A stretch of DNA of 64,000 bases from UBA4733 sp036734945 (GCA_036734945.1 DAIMXP010000023.1:1-64000), one strand, 5' to 3'. Shown: positions 41,740 through 51,384, numbered from the stretch's first letter. The notes: a model not told the origin generated them from the sequence alone. A program made the numbers and translations.

Positions 41740-42935
41740 AAATCGCGCTCGTCTGCCCCTACGATTTCGCCACGCCCGGCGGTGTGCAGGATCACGTGCG
41801 CCACCTGGGAGAGCGTTTTCAGCAGACGGGCCACGACGTGCGCATCCTGGCGCCCTCCAGCGACGACGAGGTCCACGAGAGCGGCAATGTCTACACCGTC
41901 GGCGGTGTCACCGCTGTGCCGGCTAACGGGTCGATCGCCCGCATCTCCCTCTCCATTCGGCTGGCGAAGCGCGTCAAGCACATCTTGCGCTCCGAGCAGT
42001 TTGACATTGTGCATGTGCACGAGCCGCTGATGCCGATGCTGCCGATCACCGTGTTGCGCTTTTCCGACGCCTTGAACATCGGCACCTTCCACGCCTATTC
42101 GCGCAGCCATTATGGCTACCAGTGGGGCAAGCCCCTGCTGATGCGCTATTTCCGCCGCCTCTCCGGCTGCATCGCCGTGTCCGAACCGGCCCAGCAGTTC
42201 ATCGAGCAGTACTTCCCCGGCAAGTACACGGTGATTCCCAACGGCATCGACGTCGCCGAGTTTTCGGGGCCGATCGAGCCGCTGCCGGAGTTTAACGACG
42301 GCATGCTCAACATCCTGTTCTTCGGGCGACTGGAGAAGCGCAAAGGGCTGCGCTTCCTGCTGCGCGCCTTCCCGCTGGTGAAGTCGGCCTTCCCCAACGC
42401 CCGCCTGATTGTGGCCGGTGAAGGCACGACGCGGGCGGCCTACCAACAGTGGGTGGACAAGCACGAGGTACGCGATGTCGTGTTCACGGGCCGCGTTTCG
42501 GCGGCGGATCGCGCGCGCTGCTATGCCAGCGCCGACGTCTTTTGCGCCCCCAACATCGGCGGCGAGAGTTTCGGCATCGTCTTGCTGGAAGCGATGGCGT
42601 CGGGGAAGCCGGTCGTCGCCAGCGCCATTCCCGGCTACAAGGCCGTCATTCAGGACACGGTGGATGGCTTGCTGTTTCCAGCCAAAGATCACGAGGCGCT
42701 CGCCAGCACGCTCTGTCGGCTGCTGGCCGATGCCGATTTGCGACGGCAGTTAGGGGCAGCCGGTCGGCGCAAAGCCTGGCAGTTCGACTGGTCGTCAATC
42801 GCCGATCAGGTGCTGACCTACTATCGTCAGGTCGCGCAGAGTCAACAGCGTGAGGCTCCCCACTTGCTGGCCTCGCCAGCCGAGGTGTTTGAGGCGCTAC
42901 GCGGGCGGAACCCCGCCGGGGAGGGACGGGCATGA
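41736..42935 (+). CDS. pimA: PimA-like GT4 glycosyltransferase
   Basis: A 399-residue GT-B enzyme. The N-terminus MKIALVCPYDFATPGGVQDH and VHVHEPLMPMLP match phosphatidylinositol mannosyltransferases. The GT4 donor motif is SADVFCAPNIGGESFGIVLL with EAMASGKPVVAS. PimA adds mannose from GDP-mannose to phosphatidylinositol at the inner leaflet. The start ATG 41736 overlaps the ArsR stop, and the CDP-alcohol phosphotransferase start overlaps its own stop, an order that fits a PI-mannoside pathway. Acceptor identity is inferred. Confidence 0.85.
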   Translation: MKIALVCPYDFATPGGVQDHVRHLGERFQQTGHDVRILAPSSDDEVHESGNVYTVGGVTAVPANGSIARISLSIRLAKRVKHILRSEQFDIVHVHEPLMPMLPITVLRFSDALNIGTFHAYSRSHYGYQWGKPLLMRYFRRLSGCIAVSEPAQQFIEQYFPGKYTVIPNGIDVAEFSGPIEPLPEFNDGMLNILFFGRLEKRKGLRFLLRAFPLVKSAFPNARLIVAGEGTTRAAYQQWVDKHEVRDVVFTGRVSAADRARCYASADVFCAPNIGGESFGIVLLEAMASGKPVVASAIPGYKAVIQDTVDGLLFPAKDHEALASTLCRLLADADLRRQLGAAGRRKAWQFDWSSIADQVLTYYRQVAQSQQREAPHLLASPAEVFEALRGRNPAGEGRA

Positions 42936-43618
42936 TCTCGCTGGAACTGCAAGCTATTTTTCGCCGCCTGGTCGAACGCCTGATGCAACCGCTGGTACGC
43001 TCGGGCATCACCCCGAACATGGTGACGATCGTCGGTCTGCTGGTGAGCGGCGTGACGGCGCTAGTGTTGGCTGGCGGGCACTTCTTTGGTGGCGGCCTGC
43101 TCGTGCTCTTCTCCGGCGCCTTCGATATGCTCGATGGCGGTCTGGCGCGCGCCCGCGGCGGCGGCAGCAAGTTTGGCGCCTTCTTTGACTCCACGCTGGA
43201 TCGCCTCTCCGAGGGCGTCATCTACCTGGGCCTCCTCTACTGGTTCACCGCCACGCAACGGCCCAAATCGGCTGTCCTGATCTACCTCGTCATCCTCGGA
43301 TCGCTGTTGATCAGCTACTCCCGTGCCCGTGCCGAAGGGTTAGGCCTGGAGTGCAAGGTCGGCTTGCTGGCCCGCCCGGAGCGCGTGATCCTGCTGGGGG
43401 TGGCGCTGGTCATCGACGGCGCCGGTTTCGGTTCACTGCCGAAAGACCAGATCCTGGTGGTGGTGCTGGCCGGCCTGGCGGTCCTCACCTTCTTCACACT
43501 GGCCCAGCGCATCTGGTACATCTGGCGACTGACCTTGCCGGTGGTCAGCGCTCGCGAAGGCGGTGCTGTCGCCATGTTCCTCGCCCGCCGCGATGCCCGG
43601 CGCGCCCGCCATTCGTAG
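42932..43618 (+). CDS. CDP-alcohol phosphatidyltransferase, PI(P)-synthase-like
   Basis: A 228-residue membrane enzyme with about six helices. The motif D-x2-D-G-x2-A-R-x8-G-x3-D-x3-D is complete, from D65 to D90 (DMLDGGLARARGGGSKFGAF...). It joins a CDP-diacylglycerol to an alcohol phosphate. Neighbourhood with a PimA-like enzyme suggests the product is phosphatidylinositol (phosphate). No inositol-phosphate synthase gene lies in the window. The 4-base overlap with the glycosyltransferase shows coupling. Confidence 0.87.
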   Translation: MISLELQAIFRRLVERLMQPLVRSGITPNMVTIVGLLVSGVTALVLAGGHFFGGGLLVLFSGAFDMLDGGLARARGGGSKFGAFFDSTLDRLSEGVIYLGLLYWFTATQRPKSAVLIYLVILGSLLISYSRARAEGLGLECKVGLLARPERVILLGVALVIDGAGFGSLPKDQILVVVLAGLAVLTFFTLAQRIWYIWRLTLPVVSAREGGAVAMFLARRDARRARHS

Positions 43619-43625
43619 TAGTCCT

Positions 43626-43734
43626 CCCGGCGACTGAAGTCGCGGGCTACTGAAAGCGAAGCCCACCTTCGTGGGCTGACCTAGTCCGCGTAGGCGGACT
43701 TCGCTTCGAATAGCCCGCGACTTCAGTCGCCGGG
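43626..43734. repeat. Inverted-repeat element, family A, copy 3
   Basis: The ends CCCGGCGACTGAAGTCGCGG and complement flank the inner GCGAAGCCCACCTTCGTGGG and TCCGCGTAGGCGGACTTCGC pairs. The rest of the gap, 43735-44051, shows no convincing gene or RNA. Confidence 0.88.
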
Positions 43735-44051
43735 CGCGGAGGCGCCGCCGTTAGCAAGCAGACCTCGCAAAACCTTGGGGGACACCCCGGTAACGCTGCC
43801 CCGTGTCGGCATCGGTTATGCGTCTGTTACCATGTGATGGACGCTCGCCTCGTCTCATCGCTGATGAACGCATACTGCAGGGTGGCGATCACTGCCTGCC
43901 GGAACGGGGCCTGTGACGGGTCCCACATCCGCGCCGGTAGCACCCCTGTTCTGTCGGTCGCACCACGACCGTTCCGCTGAGAAAGAAAATTGCCCCGGTT
44001 CCACTGTGGAGCCGGCTCGTGTGCCTATTGCCAGGGGAAGGACATTGGTTC

Positions 44052-45008
44052 GTGCTACAAGCGTATGAGACTCGTTCGGGCGTCGCTCAACCCGCCGTTG
44101 GGTTGGCGCCGACGAGTGAACGGTTCAGACGAGCAGACAACACGCCGTGGATGCGCTTCTTCGTGGTCGTCGGCGTCGTCGTGCCGATTGCTGCTGTCGT
44201 CGTCGCTATCGTGCAACTCTGGCAGCACGCAGTCTATGGCAAGGACCTGGCACTGCTCGCCAGTACCTACTTCTTCGTGGCCATGGGTGTCACGATCGGC
44301 TATCACCGCTTCCTGACCCATCGCGGCTTCCGCGCGCCGCGCTGGTTGAAGCTGCTGTTGCTCATCCTGGGCAACATGTCGTTGGAAGGGACTCCGGTCA
44401 CCTGGGCCAGCACGCACCTGGAACACCACGCAAAATCCGACCGCGAAGGCGACCCGCATAGCCCGCTGGAAGGTTTCTTCCATGCCCACGTCGGTTGGAT
44501 TCTTGACGGCTTTACTTCCAACACGGCAAAGTATGGCCCCTGGCTCCTGGAGGACCCTATCGTCATGTTCGTCACGCGAACGTCGTGGCTGTGGGACGTG
44601 CTCTCTTTCGCCATTCCGTTCGCCATCGACGGCTGGCGGGGCCTGATCTGGGGCGGGCTGGTGCGCATGTTCCTGGTGCATCACGTCACCTGGAGTGTCA
44701 ACTCCGTCTGCCACGTCTTCGGCAAGCGGCCCTTCAAGACGGGCGACCGCAGCACCAACAACTGGCTGGTCGGCCTGCTGGCGGGCGGCGAAGGCTGGCA
44801 CAACAACCACCACGCCTTTCAGCGCTCCGCCTATCACGGCCTCTTCTGGTGGCAGTTCGACCTCTCCGGCATCATCATCCGCACGCTGGAACTGACGCAC
44901 GTCATCAGCGAGGTCCAGAAGGTTGATCGAGCCCTTATCAGGCGGCGATTGCAGGAGGCTTTGACCGCTGCGGCGGCCAAAGCACCCGCATCCGCGGGCG
45001 TCGCCTGA
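44052..45008 (+). CDS. Acyl-lipid/acyl-CoA delta-9-type fatty acid desaturase
   Basis: A 318-residue membrane protein. The three His boxes are complete: HRFLTHRGF, EHHAKSDREGDPH and HNNHHAFQ. Hydrophobic segments near residues 30-50 and 60-80 and between boxes two and three fit the four-helix di-iron desaturase fold. It introduces a double bond into saturated acyl chains and adjusts membrane fluidity. GTG 44052 is chosen because GGGGAAGGA lies about 9 bases upstream. It stands as a single gene between two family A elements. Confidence 0.9.
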   Translation: MLQAYETRSGVAQPAVGLAPTSERFRRADNTPWMRFFVVVGVVVPIAAVVVAIVQLWQHAVYGKDLALLASTYFFVAMGVTIGYHRFLTHRGFRAPRWLKLLLLILGNMSLEGTPVTWASTHLEHHAKSDREGDPHSPLEGFFHAHVGWILDGFTSNTAKYGPWLLEDPIVMFVTRTSWLWDVLSFAIPFAIDGWRGLIWGGLVRMFLVHHVTWSVNSVCHVFGKRPFKTGDRSTNNWLVGLLAGGEGWHNNHHAFQRSAYHGLFWWQFDLSGIIIRTLELTHVISEVQKVDRALIRRRLQEALTAAAAKAPASAGVA

Positions 45009-45016
45009 GTAGACGG

Positions 45017-45141
45017 CTGGCGACTGGAGTCGCGCCTAACACCCACGCTACGCGCGGGTACCCGGCGAAGCCCGCCTTCGCGGGCTGACCTAGTCCGCGC
45101 AGGCGGACTTCGCCATGGTAGCCGCGACTTCAGTCGCCAGG
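45017..45141. repeat. Inverted-repeat element, family A, copy 4
   Basis: The ends CTGGCGACTGGAGTCGC and GCGACTTCAGTCGCCAG flank AAGCCCGCCTTCGCGGGCT and the complementary TCCGCGCAGGCGGACTTCG. It lies between the desaturase and the hydroxyacid dehydrogenase. Confidence 0.86.
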
Positions 45142-45217
45142 CCGGCATCATTCCTTCAAAGTGTGTACCATGGCTCGTGCTTGCGCCGAGGCAGGCAACG
45201 ATGCGAGGATAGAGAGC

Positions 45218-46291
45218 ATGGACGAACTAGAACGCTGGCGGAATCCGGGGAACTGGCGGCGGCCAGGCGCTGTCACGATCACGCAACGGTCGCCGGTGCG
45301 GGCGGGCGATTCCACCTTCGCAATGTTGCAGGAGGCCGGGATAGCCGCCACGGTCGCGCCGCTGCTGGACGCGCAGGGCAACGTGTCGGCCACCGTGCAG
45401 CAGGCGGACGTCGTGGTGTCCGGCGGCCAGCGCCTCACCGCCGATTTGATCGGCCAAATGAGCGCCTGCCGGCTGCTCCTGCGGCCTTACGTCGGCTACG
45501 ACGATATCGACGTTGACGCCGCAACGGCATCCGGCATCCTCTTCGCCAATGTACCGGACGCCTTCTCCGAGGAGGTGGCGATCCACGCCGTGGCCCTGAT
45601 CCTCGCCTTGAACCGCGGGTTGCTCCGCATGGATCGCTACGTCCGCGACGGCTCCTGGGGGAAGCGCCGGACGCGGGCGGACGTGGAGTTGCACCGCCCC
45701 GCTGTCCAAACGGTGGGGCTGGTCGGCTTTGGCGTGATCGCCCGCATGGTGGCGGAACGCCTCAGGCCCTTCGGGTACCGCCTGCTCGTCAGTGACCCAT
45801 ATATCCCCGCCGAGGACGCCACGCCCTACGGCGCCACCCTGGTTCCCCTGGAACAACTCCTGGCGGAGAGCGACGTGGTGTCGCTGCATGTGCTGCTCAA
45901 CGAGAGTACGCGCCACCTCATGAACGCCGCGCGGCTGGCGCAGATGAAGCAGGGGGCCGTCCTGATCAACACCTGCCGGGGGCCAGTCGTGGATGAAGCG
46001 GCGCTGGCGGCAGCGCTCCGCTCGGGCCATCTGGGTGGCGCCGGGCTTGATGTCTTTGAGCAAGAACCGATCGATCAAGACCATCCGTTTGTCGGCATGG
46101 AGCAGGTGATCCTGACGCCACACGCCGCCAGCCAGTCGGTGGAAGGGGTGGCGCAGTTACGCCGCCGAGTCGCCGAGATCACGGCCTCCGTTGCCGGTGG
46201 CGCGATGCCGGAGCGGAAGGTGGTCGTGAACAAGGGCCTTTACGACCAGCTGGTGGGTCTGCCGGAACTGGCCAACGTGCCGCGCGCCTAG
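45218..46291 (+). CDS. D-isomer-specific 2-hydroxyacid dehydrogenase
   Basis: A 357-residue NAD-dependent dehydrogenase. The nucleotide loop is VGLVGFGVIARMVAERL, the catalytic Arg is in NTCRGPVVDEAALAAAL, the acid in GLDVFEQEP and the His in LTPHAAS. These features fit the phosphoglycerate/C-terminal-binding-protein branch. ATG 45218 is preferred over upstream GTG/ATG codons because AGGA lies about 10 bases upstream. The cupin and URO-D-like genes follow on the same strand, so it may belong to a small-molecule catabolic run. Substrate unknown. Confidence 0.87.
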   Translation: MDELERWRNPGNWRRPGAVTITQRSPVRAGDSTFAMLQEAGIAATVAPLLDAQGNVSATVQQADVVVSGGQRLTADLIGQMSACRLLLRPYVGYDDIDVDAATASGILFANVPDAFSEEVAIHAVALILALNRGLLRMDRYVRDGSWGKRRTRADVELHRPAVQTVGLVGFGVIARMVAERLRPFGYRLLVSDPYIPAEDATPYGATLVPLEQLLAESDVVSLHVLLNESTRHLMNAARLAQMKQGAVLINTCRGPVVDEAALAAALRSGHLGGAGLDVFEQEPIDQDHPFVGMEQVILTPHAASQSVEGVAQLRRRVAEITASVAGGAMPERKVVVNKGLYDQLVGLPELANVPRA

Positions 46292-46378
46292 TGGAGCGCG
46301 TGATGAATCGTCTCGGAGAGTAGCGTTGAAGCACCGCGCGAATGGCACGGGCAGATGCAGGGGAAAGGATCACCAACC

Positions 46379-46798
46379 ATGGCTGTCGCACTACCTACCT
46401 TGAACACGGGGAAGCTCGTCGCCTCACTCGCTGAGATCAAAGCGCGCCACGGAGCGCCACCCTGGAATGAGCGCATCATCATCAACGACCGCTGCACCAC
46501 GACAGTGATCTGTCAGGCGCCCGGCCACAGTAACGACTGGCACTACCACGTCGTCGATGAATGGTGGATGATCGCCGAAGGGGAGCAAGCCTGGGAGATC
46601 GAAGGCGAGCAGGCCCCGCAGTACGTCAAGGCCGGCGACTTCGTGTACGTGCCCGCCGGCCACTACCACCTGATTCACGTCCTGGGCAACCAGCCTGCCA
46701 TCCGTATCGCCGTCTCGTACACGGGCGAACATCACCGCCACGAGCGCGAAAATCCACCGACAGCGCCCCGGCCAACGGGCATCACCGGCAGTCGCTAA
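46379..46798 (+). CDS. Cupin-domain protein
   Basis: A 139-residue single-domain cupin. Metal ligands are in HSNDWHYHVVDEWWM and AGHYHLIHV, separated by the expected GEQAWEIEGEQ strand turn. Such proteins are metal-dependent isomerases, dioxygenases or binding proteins. ATG 46379 follows GAAAGGA. It lies between the hydroxyacid dehydrogenase and the URO-D-like gene and may process their common substrate. Confidence 0.83.
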   Translation: MAVALPTLNTGKLVASLAEIKARHGAPPWNERIIINDRCTTTVICQAPGHSNDWHYHVVDEWWMIAEGEQAWEIEGEQAPQYVKAGDFVYVPAGHYHLIHVLGNQPAIRIAVSYTGEHHRHERENPPTAPRPTGITGSR

Positions 46799-46851
46799 GG
46801 TACGGTAGGCTAGTGGCAGTCAGGCGACAGATATAAGGAGGAAGGAACCGT

Positions 46852-47799
46852 ATGGCAACGATGACGAAACGCGAGCGCGTTCGTGCGGCGCTCGCCGGGG
46901 GCGATGTGGATCGCCTCCCCATCATGTTCTGGCACCACTTCCGTCCGCACGGCTCGCCCCAGAAGCTGGCGGACGCCACGCTGGACTTCTTTGGCCGACA
47001 CGACCTGGATATCTACAAGATCATGCCGGACATCCCCTATCCCTTCCCGCGCGACTCGATCCGCGCGGCGGACGATTGGCTCTTCCTCTCACCATTGGAC
47101 GTGCTGGAAGGCAACCTCGGCCGCATGGTAACGGCCACTGAACTCACCTACGAGAACCTGCCCAATGACGAGCCGCTGATCGTGACCATGTTCTCCCCCT
47201 TCTGCTATGCCATGAACTCCGCCGGCAGTGCCAACATCAGTCGGCACCTGAAGGAGAATCCCGCTCGCGTCCACGAGGCGCTGAGCGTGATTGCCCACAA
47301 CCTGGCGAGCTTCAGCCAGGCCCTGATCGCCCACGGCGCCGACGGCATCTTCTTCGCCTCGCAAGGCGCCGGTGACGGTATCCTGACGCGGGAACAGTAC
47401 AAGGAGTTCGGCGTACCCTACGACCTGCAGGTGCTGCGTGGCGCGCAGGACGCCTGGCTCAACGTACTGCACATCCACGGTTTCGAGAACCTGATGGTCG
47501 ATCTCTTCGTCGACTACCCGGCCAGCGTCTTCTCCTGGAGCGACCGCCTCAGTGGGCGTAGCCTGCGGGACATGCGCAAACTGGCGCCCAACGTCTGCCT
47601 GATGGGCGGCATCGACGAGAAGGGGGCCATCACCAAAGGCCCCGTCGACCAGGTAGCCGGGGAGATGCGCGATGCCATCGCCCAAACCGGCGGCGGTCGC
47701 CGTCTCATCCTCGCCAACGGCTGCTCCGTGCCCGACGACACCGACGACTCACTCCTGGCCGGGACACGCCGCCTCGCCGAGGAGATGCGACAGGGGTGA
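46852..47799 (+). CDS. Uroporphyrinogen-decarboxylase-family protein
   Basis: A 315-residue TIM-barrel protein of the URO-D superfamily, starting MTKRERVRAALAGGDVDRLP behind a very strong AAGGAGGAAGG site. Barrel strands end in FASQGAGDGI, LHIHGFENL and LMGGIDEKG. It is shorter than HemE and shows neither its arginine-rich N-terminal pocket nor haem gene neighbours, so it is more likely a methyl-transferase-type relative or of unknown function. Its stop codon lies in an inverted repeat. Confidence 0.82.
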   Translation: MATMTKRERVRAALAGGDVDRLPIMFWHHFRPHGSPQKLADATLDFFGRHDLDIYKIMPDIPYPFPRDSIRAADDWLFLSPLDVLEGNLGRMVTATELTYENLPNDEPLIVTMFSPFCYAMNSAGSANISRHLKENPARVHEALSVIAHNLASFSQALIAHGADGIFFASQGAGDGILTREQYKEFGVPYDLQVLRGAQDAWLNVLHIHGFENLMVDLFVDYPASVFSWSDRLSGRSLRDMRKLAPNVCLMGGIDEKGAITKGPVDQVAGEMRDAIAQTGGGRRLILANGCSVPDDTDDSLLAGTRRLAEEMRQG

Positions 47800-47960
47800 C
47801 CCCTCTCTCTGACTCTCTCCCCCTCACGGGAGAGAGAGAACGCGGTTGGAACGCCGGTCGCGTTGGGGCAATGTCCCAGCGCAGTTTTGACCAAAGACTA
47901 CCGTCACTCCGGCTGCGTTCCCCCTCTCCCGTGAGGGGGAGGGGTCAGGGGAGGGGTCAC
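47796..47960. repeat. Inverted-repeat element, family D, between convergent genes
   Basis: GTGACCCCTCTCTCTGACTC and its near complement form outer arms of about 48 bases with CCCCCTCACGGGAGAG inside. The element spans exactly the gap between two convergent genes, covers both stop codons, and could work as a bidirectional terminator. Confidence 0.75.
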
Positions 47961-48631
47961 CGCCGCCCCGGAAAGATCAAGGGCGGCGGCGGGCCGTCGT
48001 CCTCCGGCTCACCGGGGCGGATGAGTCGCGGCCCGGTTGAGGCTGGCGGCGGCGCGTCGTCAGCGGGCTCGGGCTGCGCATCGGCCAGCGGAGTCGGCGC
48101 CTCGGGGACGGAACGCTTGCCGGTGCCGCGGCGCGCCGCGAGTTCCTGCTCCTGTGTACGCTCGGTCAGCGTCTGCTGCAGGATGCCACCGCACTGCTGC
48201 CAGAGCAGCGACCGCACGATGAACGGCGTCATGTCGCTGGTCACCTGGTTGGTGGCGTTGGCGATCTCGATGGCTAATGCCTTCGAGCTGTCCTCCGCGC
48301 TTTCCGCGCCGTGGCTGGTGACGGCTTCCCCGACCAGCGCCTGGCAGAGGTGCTGCACGAAACCGAGCGGATCTTGCGGCGTGAGCTCCACCTCATAGCC
48401 GGACAGTAGGCGGATCACGCGCAGACCGCCCGGACGCAGGCCGCCCAGCCAGAGGGCCAGGCGGGCGGCGGTTGCGGCCAGGGCGTCGGCATGCTCGCCT
48501 GCCGCCTGGTAGAGTTCCGGCGTCTGCTCGCGCATGGCAGCGACGGTACGGCCAATCACCTGCTCCAAAAACTCCGGCGCATCACCCGCTGGTTGTTCGG
48601 TCGCCTGCTGCTGGCCCTGCTCATCCGTCAT
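47957..48631 (-). CDS. Hypothetical protein with Pro-rich tail
   Basis: A 224-residue protein. A helical body (about 20-150; FLEQVIGRTVAAMREQTPEL, then RLALWLGGLRPGGLRVIRLL) is followed by a Pro/Ala/Asp-rich tail that ends PPPPLIFPGRR. No signal peptide, membrane helix or catalytic motif is clear. It is alone on its strand. I do not recognise the family. Confidence 0.6.
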   Translation of the reverse strand: MTDEQGQQQATEQPAGDAPEFLEQVIGRTVAAMREQTPELYQAAGEHADALAATAARLALWLGGLRPGGLRVIRLLSGYEVELTPQDPLGFVQHLCQALVGEAVTSHGAESAEDSSKALAIEIANATNQVTSDMTPFIVRSLLWQQCGGILQQTLTERTQEQELAARRGTGKRSVPEAPTPLADAQPEPADDAPPPASTGPRLIRPGEPEDDGPPPPLIFPGRR

Positions 48632-48689
48632 TGCGTTCCCTCTCTGTGTACGACGCCAATCGAGCGTAGCATGCCAATGCTGACGAGAA

Positions 48690-49874
48690 TCATTGCGCCC
48701 ACAACCGCCCCGTCAACGTCGTCAGGACGCTGGCGCCGGTGGCGGTCACGACTACTATCTGCTCCGTGCTGCAGCCGCCAAGCCCCGGCTGAAAGATGCC
48801 AGGCTCGACACAGAGCACCATACCCTCTTCCAGCGACTCGCTGGAGCCGGCAGCGAGCAGCGGCGCTTCGACCGTCTCCAGGCCGATGCCGTGGCCCGTT
48901 GAGGCGGAGGCATAGGCGCCGAAGCCGGAACGCTCGATGGACTGGCGGCCGGCGGCGACGACGCTGGCGACCGGAACGCCAGCGGCCACTGCCGCTACGG
49001 CGGCGGCGCTGGCTGCCAACCCGGCCTCCAGCAGCCGGCGCGTCTCGGCTGCCGGCCGGCCGCAGACTGCTGTGCGGTTGACGTCAAAGGCGTAGCCGGC
49101 GACAGCGCCAATGGCATCAAGCGCGATAATGTCACCCTCAACGATGCGCCGGTCGGTGGCCTGCGGCCAGCGCGATCCCCAGGCGCTGTACTGCCCGGAA
49201 TGGACACGGAAGTAGCGCACGAAATCGGCGCCTGCCAACAGGCACGCATGTGTCCCGGCGGCGCACACCTCCCGCTCGCCGGCGCCGGGTCGGATAGCCG
49301 CCACCGCCGCCCGCAGCCCCAGCTCGGCCACAACGGCGGCGCGCTGGAGAAGGGCGATTTCAGCAGCGCTCTTGATGGCTCGCTGCCGGCGGACCAGGTC
49401 ATCGGCGGCAACAAGCGCGAGCTCCGGCAATGCCGTGGCCAGGTCATTCGCCGCCGACCATGGCAACAGGTCACTGCCGACCACACCGAGCCGGCGCAGC
49501 CGCGGCAAGCCGCGCAACGCCTCGATCACACCGCCGATCACGTCCGGGGTCGGGCGGATATCGTCTACCGCTACCAACGGGCGGTGGACGGAAGGATGAT
49601 CGACTACCAGCAGCGGCGCGCCATCTACCGGCAGCAACAGCGCAGCATGGCCGGCGCCGCGCCGACCGGGCAAAAATGGCGCGGTCGGAAAGGGCGGGAA
49701 ATGGTTGGTGAGATAGGCCAGGTCGCCAGGACGCTCATAGAAGGATCGCCCCAGGACGAGCAGCGCATCGTACCCGCCGGCCGCCGCCACCCGGCGGGTC
49801 CGTTCCAGGCGGCCGACAACCTCCGCGCGACCAATGGCCAAACTCGCCGGACTGAGCGACTCACCGTCTACCAA
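48690..49874 (-). CDS. M24-family Xaa-Pro aminopeptidase-like protein
   Basis: A 394-residue protein. The N-terminal creatinase-like domain covers residues 1 to ~150; the pita-bread domain shows IALDAIGAVAGYAFDVNRTA, with an Asp ligand, STGHGIGLETVE and VLCVEPGIFQPG for further ligands. Such enzymes remove N-terminal residues before proline or act on small amides. TTG 49874 is chosen because GGAGG lies 8 bases upstream; further upstream the frame is antisense to the M20 gene. The divergent M20 peptidase gene begins 61 bases away. Confidence 0.82.
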   Translation of the reverse strand: MVDGESLSPASLAIGRAEVVGRLERTRRVAAAGGYDALLVLGRSFYERPGDLAYLTNHFPPFPTAPFLPGRRGAGHAALLLPVDGAPLLVVDHPSVHRPLVAVDDIRPTPDVIGGVIEALRGLPRLRRLGVVGSDLLPWSAANDLATALPELALVAADDLVRRQRAIKSAAEIALLQRAAVVAELGLRAAVAAIRPGAGEREVCAAGTHACLLAGADFVRYFRVHSGQYSAWGSRWPQATDRRIVEGDIIALDAIGAVAGYAFDVNRTAVCGRPAAETRRLLEAGLAASAAAVAAVAAGVPVASVVAAGRQSIERSGFGAYASASTGHGIGLETVEAPLLAAGSSESLEEGMVLCVEPGIFQPGLGGCSTEQIVVVTATGASVLTTLTGRLWAQ

Positions 49875-49935
49875 TGGTTTTGCCTCCGCTGCGGAGTATA
49901 CTTGACGCCTGGCGGGTCGAGGGCGAAGGGAAAAC

Positions 49936-51117
49936 ATGAGCGTTGACGAGCGTAACCGCGCTGAGGCGCGCCTGCTGGAGCGCCTCAGCACCGTCGACCT
50001 ACCGGCGCTGCTGACCGAACTGGTGCGCCGGCCCAGCTTCGAGCAGGAGACGTCGATCGTGGAGTACCTGCAGGCTCGCTGGCAGGAGCGCGGCCTGGCC
50101 ACAGAAATTACGGAGGTCCAACCCGGACGCTGCAACATCACGGTGCGCGCCGGTCGACCGGGCCCGGCCTTCCTTTTCAACAGCCATATGGACACGGTGC
50201 CGGCCGGCCAGCGGGAGCGCTGGTCGACCGACCCGTTTGGCGCCGAGATTCGGGGCGGACGCCTCTACGGCCGGGGAGCGGTAGACGCGAAAGGCTGCCT
50301 GACGGCGATGATCGGCGCATTTGAGACGCTGGCGGCTTTGGACTTCCCGGGCACGCTGCTCCTATCCGCAGTCGCCTATGAAGAGAACGGCGGTTACGGC
50401 ACGCGGCGCGATGTCGCCCGAGGTCTGCGCGCCGACGCCGCGATCGTCGGAGAACCGACGAACCTACAGCCAAACCTGGGTCATCGCGGCGCCTCCCGGC
50501 TGGAAGTGGAATGTCGCGGCCTGCCCGCCCACAGCGCCCAATCGGAAGAGGGCGTGAACGCCATCACAGCAGCGGCCGAGGCAGTGCGGGCGCTCGCCGC
50601 CCTCGACAAACGCCTGGCGAGCCGCCTTGACCCCGTGTTGCGACAACACCCGCACCTGACAGTGACGATGATCCGCGGTGGCGATGCCGGTAACGTGGTA
50701 CCCGCCCGCTGCACGCTGCTGCTGGACCGTCGTACCTTGCCGGGCGAACGCGCCGAGGCGGTGGAAGCCGAGATATTGGATGCCATCCGCGAGGCGACAG
50801 CCGATGGCAAGGCGGAGGTGTCGCTCGCCGGCATCCGGCACACGGCCGGCGCGGTAATCGAGCCAACTGCCCTGATCGCCACGACGTTGGGCGAGGCCAT
50901 CGCCGACGTCACCGGACGTGAGCCGAACCCAGCCGGCTTCTTCGCCTGCTGCGACATGACCTACCTGGCCGCTGTGGGTATCCCCACAGTCATCTTCGGA
51001 CCAGGGGAACAGCGCATGTGCCACATCTTTGACGAGAGCCTGGCCCTGGCCGACTTGCAACAGGCCGCCCAGGTCTACGCTCTCACGGCGCAGCGCTGGC
51101 TGCTCGCGCTACCGTGA
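49936..51117 (+). CDS. M20-family metallopeptidase (ArgE/DapE-like)
   Basis: A 393-residue di-zinc amidohydrolase. The motifs FNSHMDTVPAG, GRGAVDAKGCLTAM and VAYEENGGYGT carry His, Asp and Glu ligands, and VGEPTNLQPN precedes the dimerisation domain. It resembles acetylornithine deacetylase and succinyl-diaminopimelate desuccinylase but no arginine or lysine genes lie nearby. It is divergent from the M24 peptidase; a shared regulatory gap of 61 bases contains AGTATACT. Confidence 0.87.
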   Translation: MSVDERNRAEARLLERLSTVDLPALLTELVRRPSFEQETSIVEYLQARWQERGLATEITEVQPGRCNITVRAGRPGPAFLFNSHMDTVPAGQRERWSTDPFGAEIRGGRLYGRGAVDAKGCLTAMIGAFETLAALDFPGTLLLSAVAYEENGGYGTRRDVARGLRADAAIVGEPTNLQPNLGHRGASRLEVECRGLPAHSAQSEEGVNAITAAAEAVRALAALDKRLASRLDPVLRQHPHLTVTMIRGGDAGNVVPARCTLLLDRRTLPGERAEAVEAEILDAIREATADGKAEVSLAGIRHTAGAVIEPTALIATTLGEAIADVTGREPNPAGFFACCDMTYLAAVGIPTVIFGPGEQRMCHIFDESLALADLQQAAQVYALTAQRWLLALP

Positions 51118-51384
51118 CGGGCGCGCCGCGCCGTTCTGGTAGGTTAGAGAACAGAGCGGCACGAACAAAGCCAGAATTCGAAATTAAGTTCCAACTCGGT
51201 CGACACACCGAGGCAATCAGGAGTTTAGCGACATGTTCGGCTGCTTCATTGCGGTCATAACAGGACAGATGCAGCCATATAGGACCTACTCCGTGAAAAC
51301 AGCACGCCAGAAGTACGGCCATTGAGAGCGTGCTATAGCGCCCTTAACGCATTGCCTGCCCGACATAGCGGTGGTAGGATAGGT

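Noticed and set aside
43840..43985. Small open frames (47 aa plus, 33 aa minus) before the desaturase
   Set aside because: No ribosome site and no recognisable similarity; both are short enough to be chance.
46852..47799. True hemE
   Set aside because: The protein is short (315 residues) and lies in a catabolic-type neighbourhood; only superfamily membership is supported.
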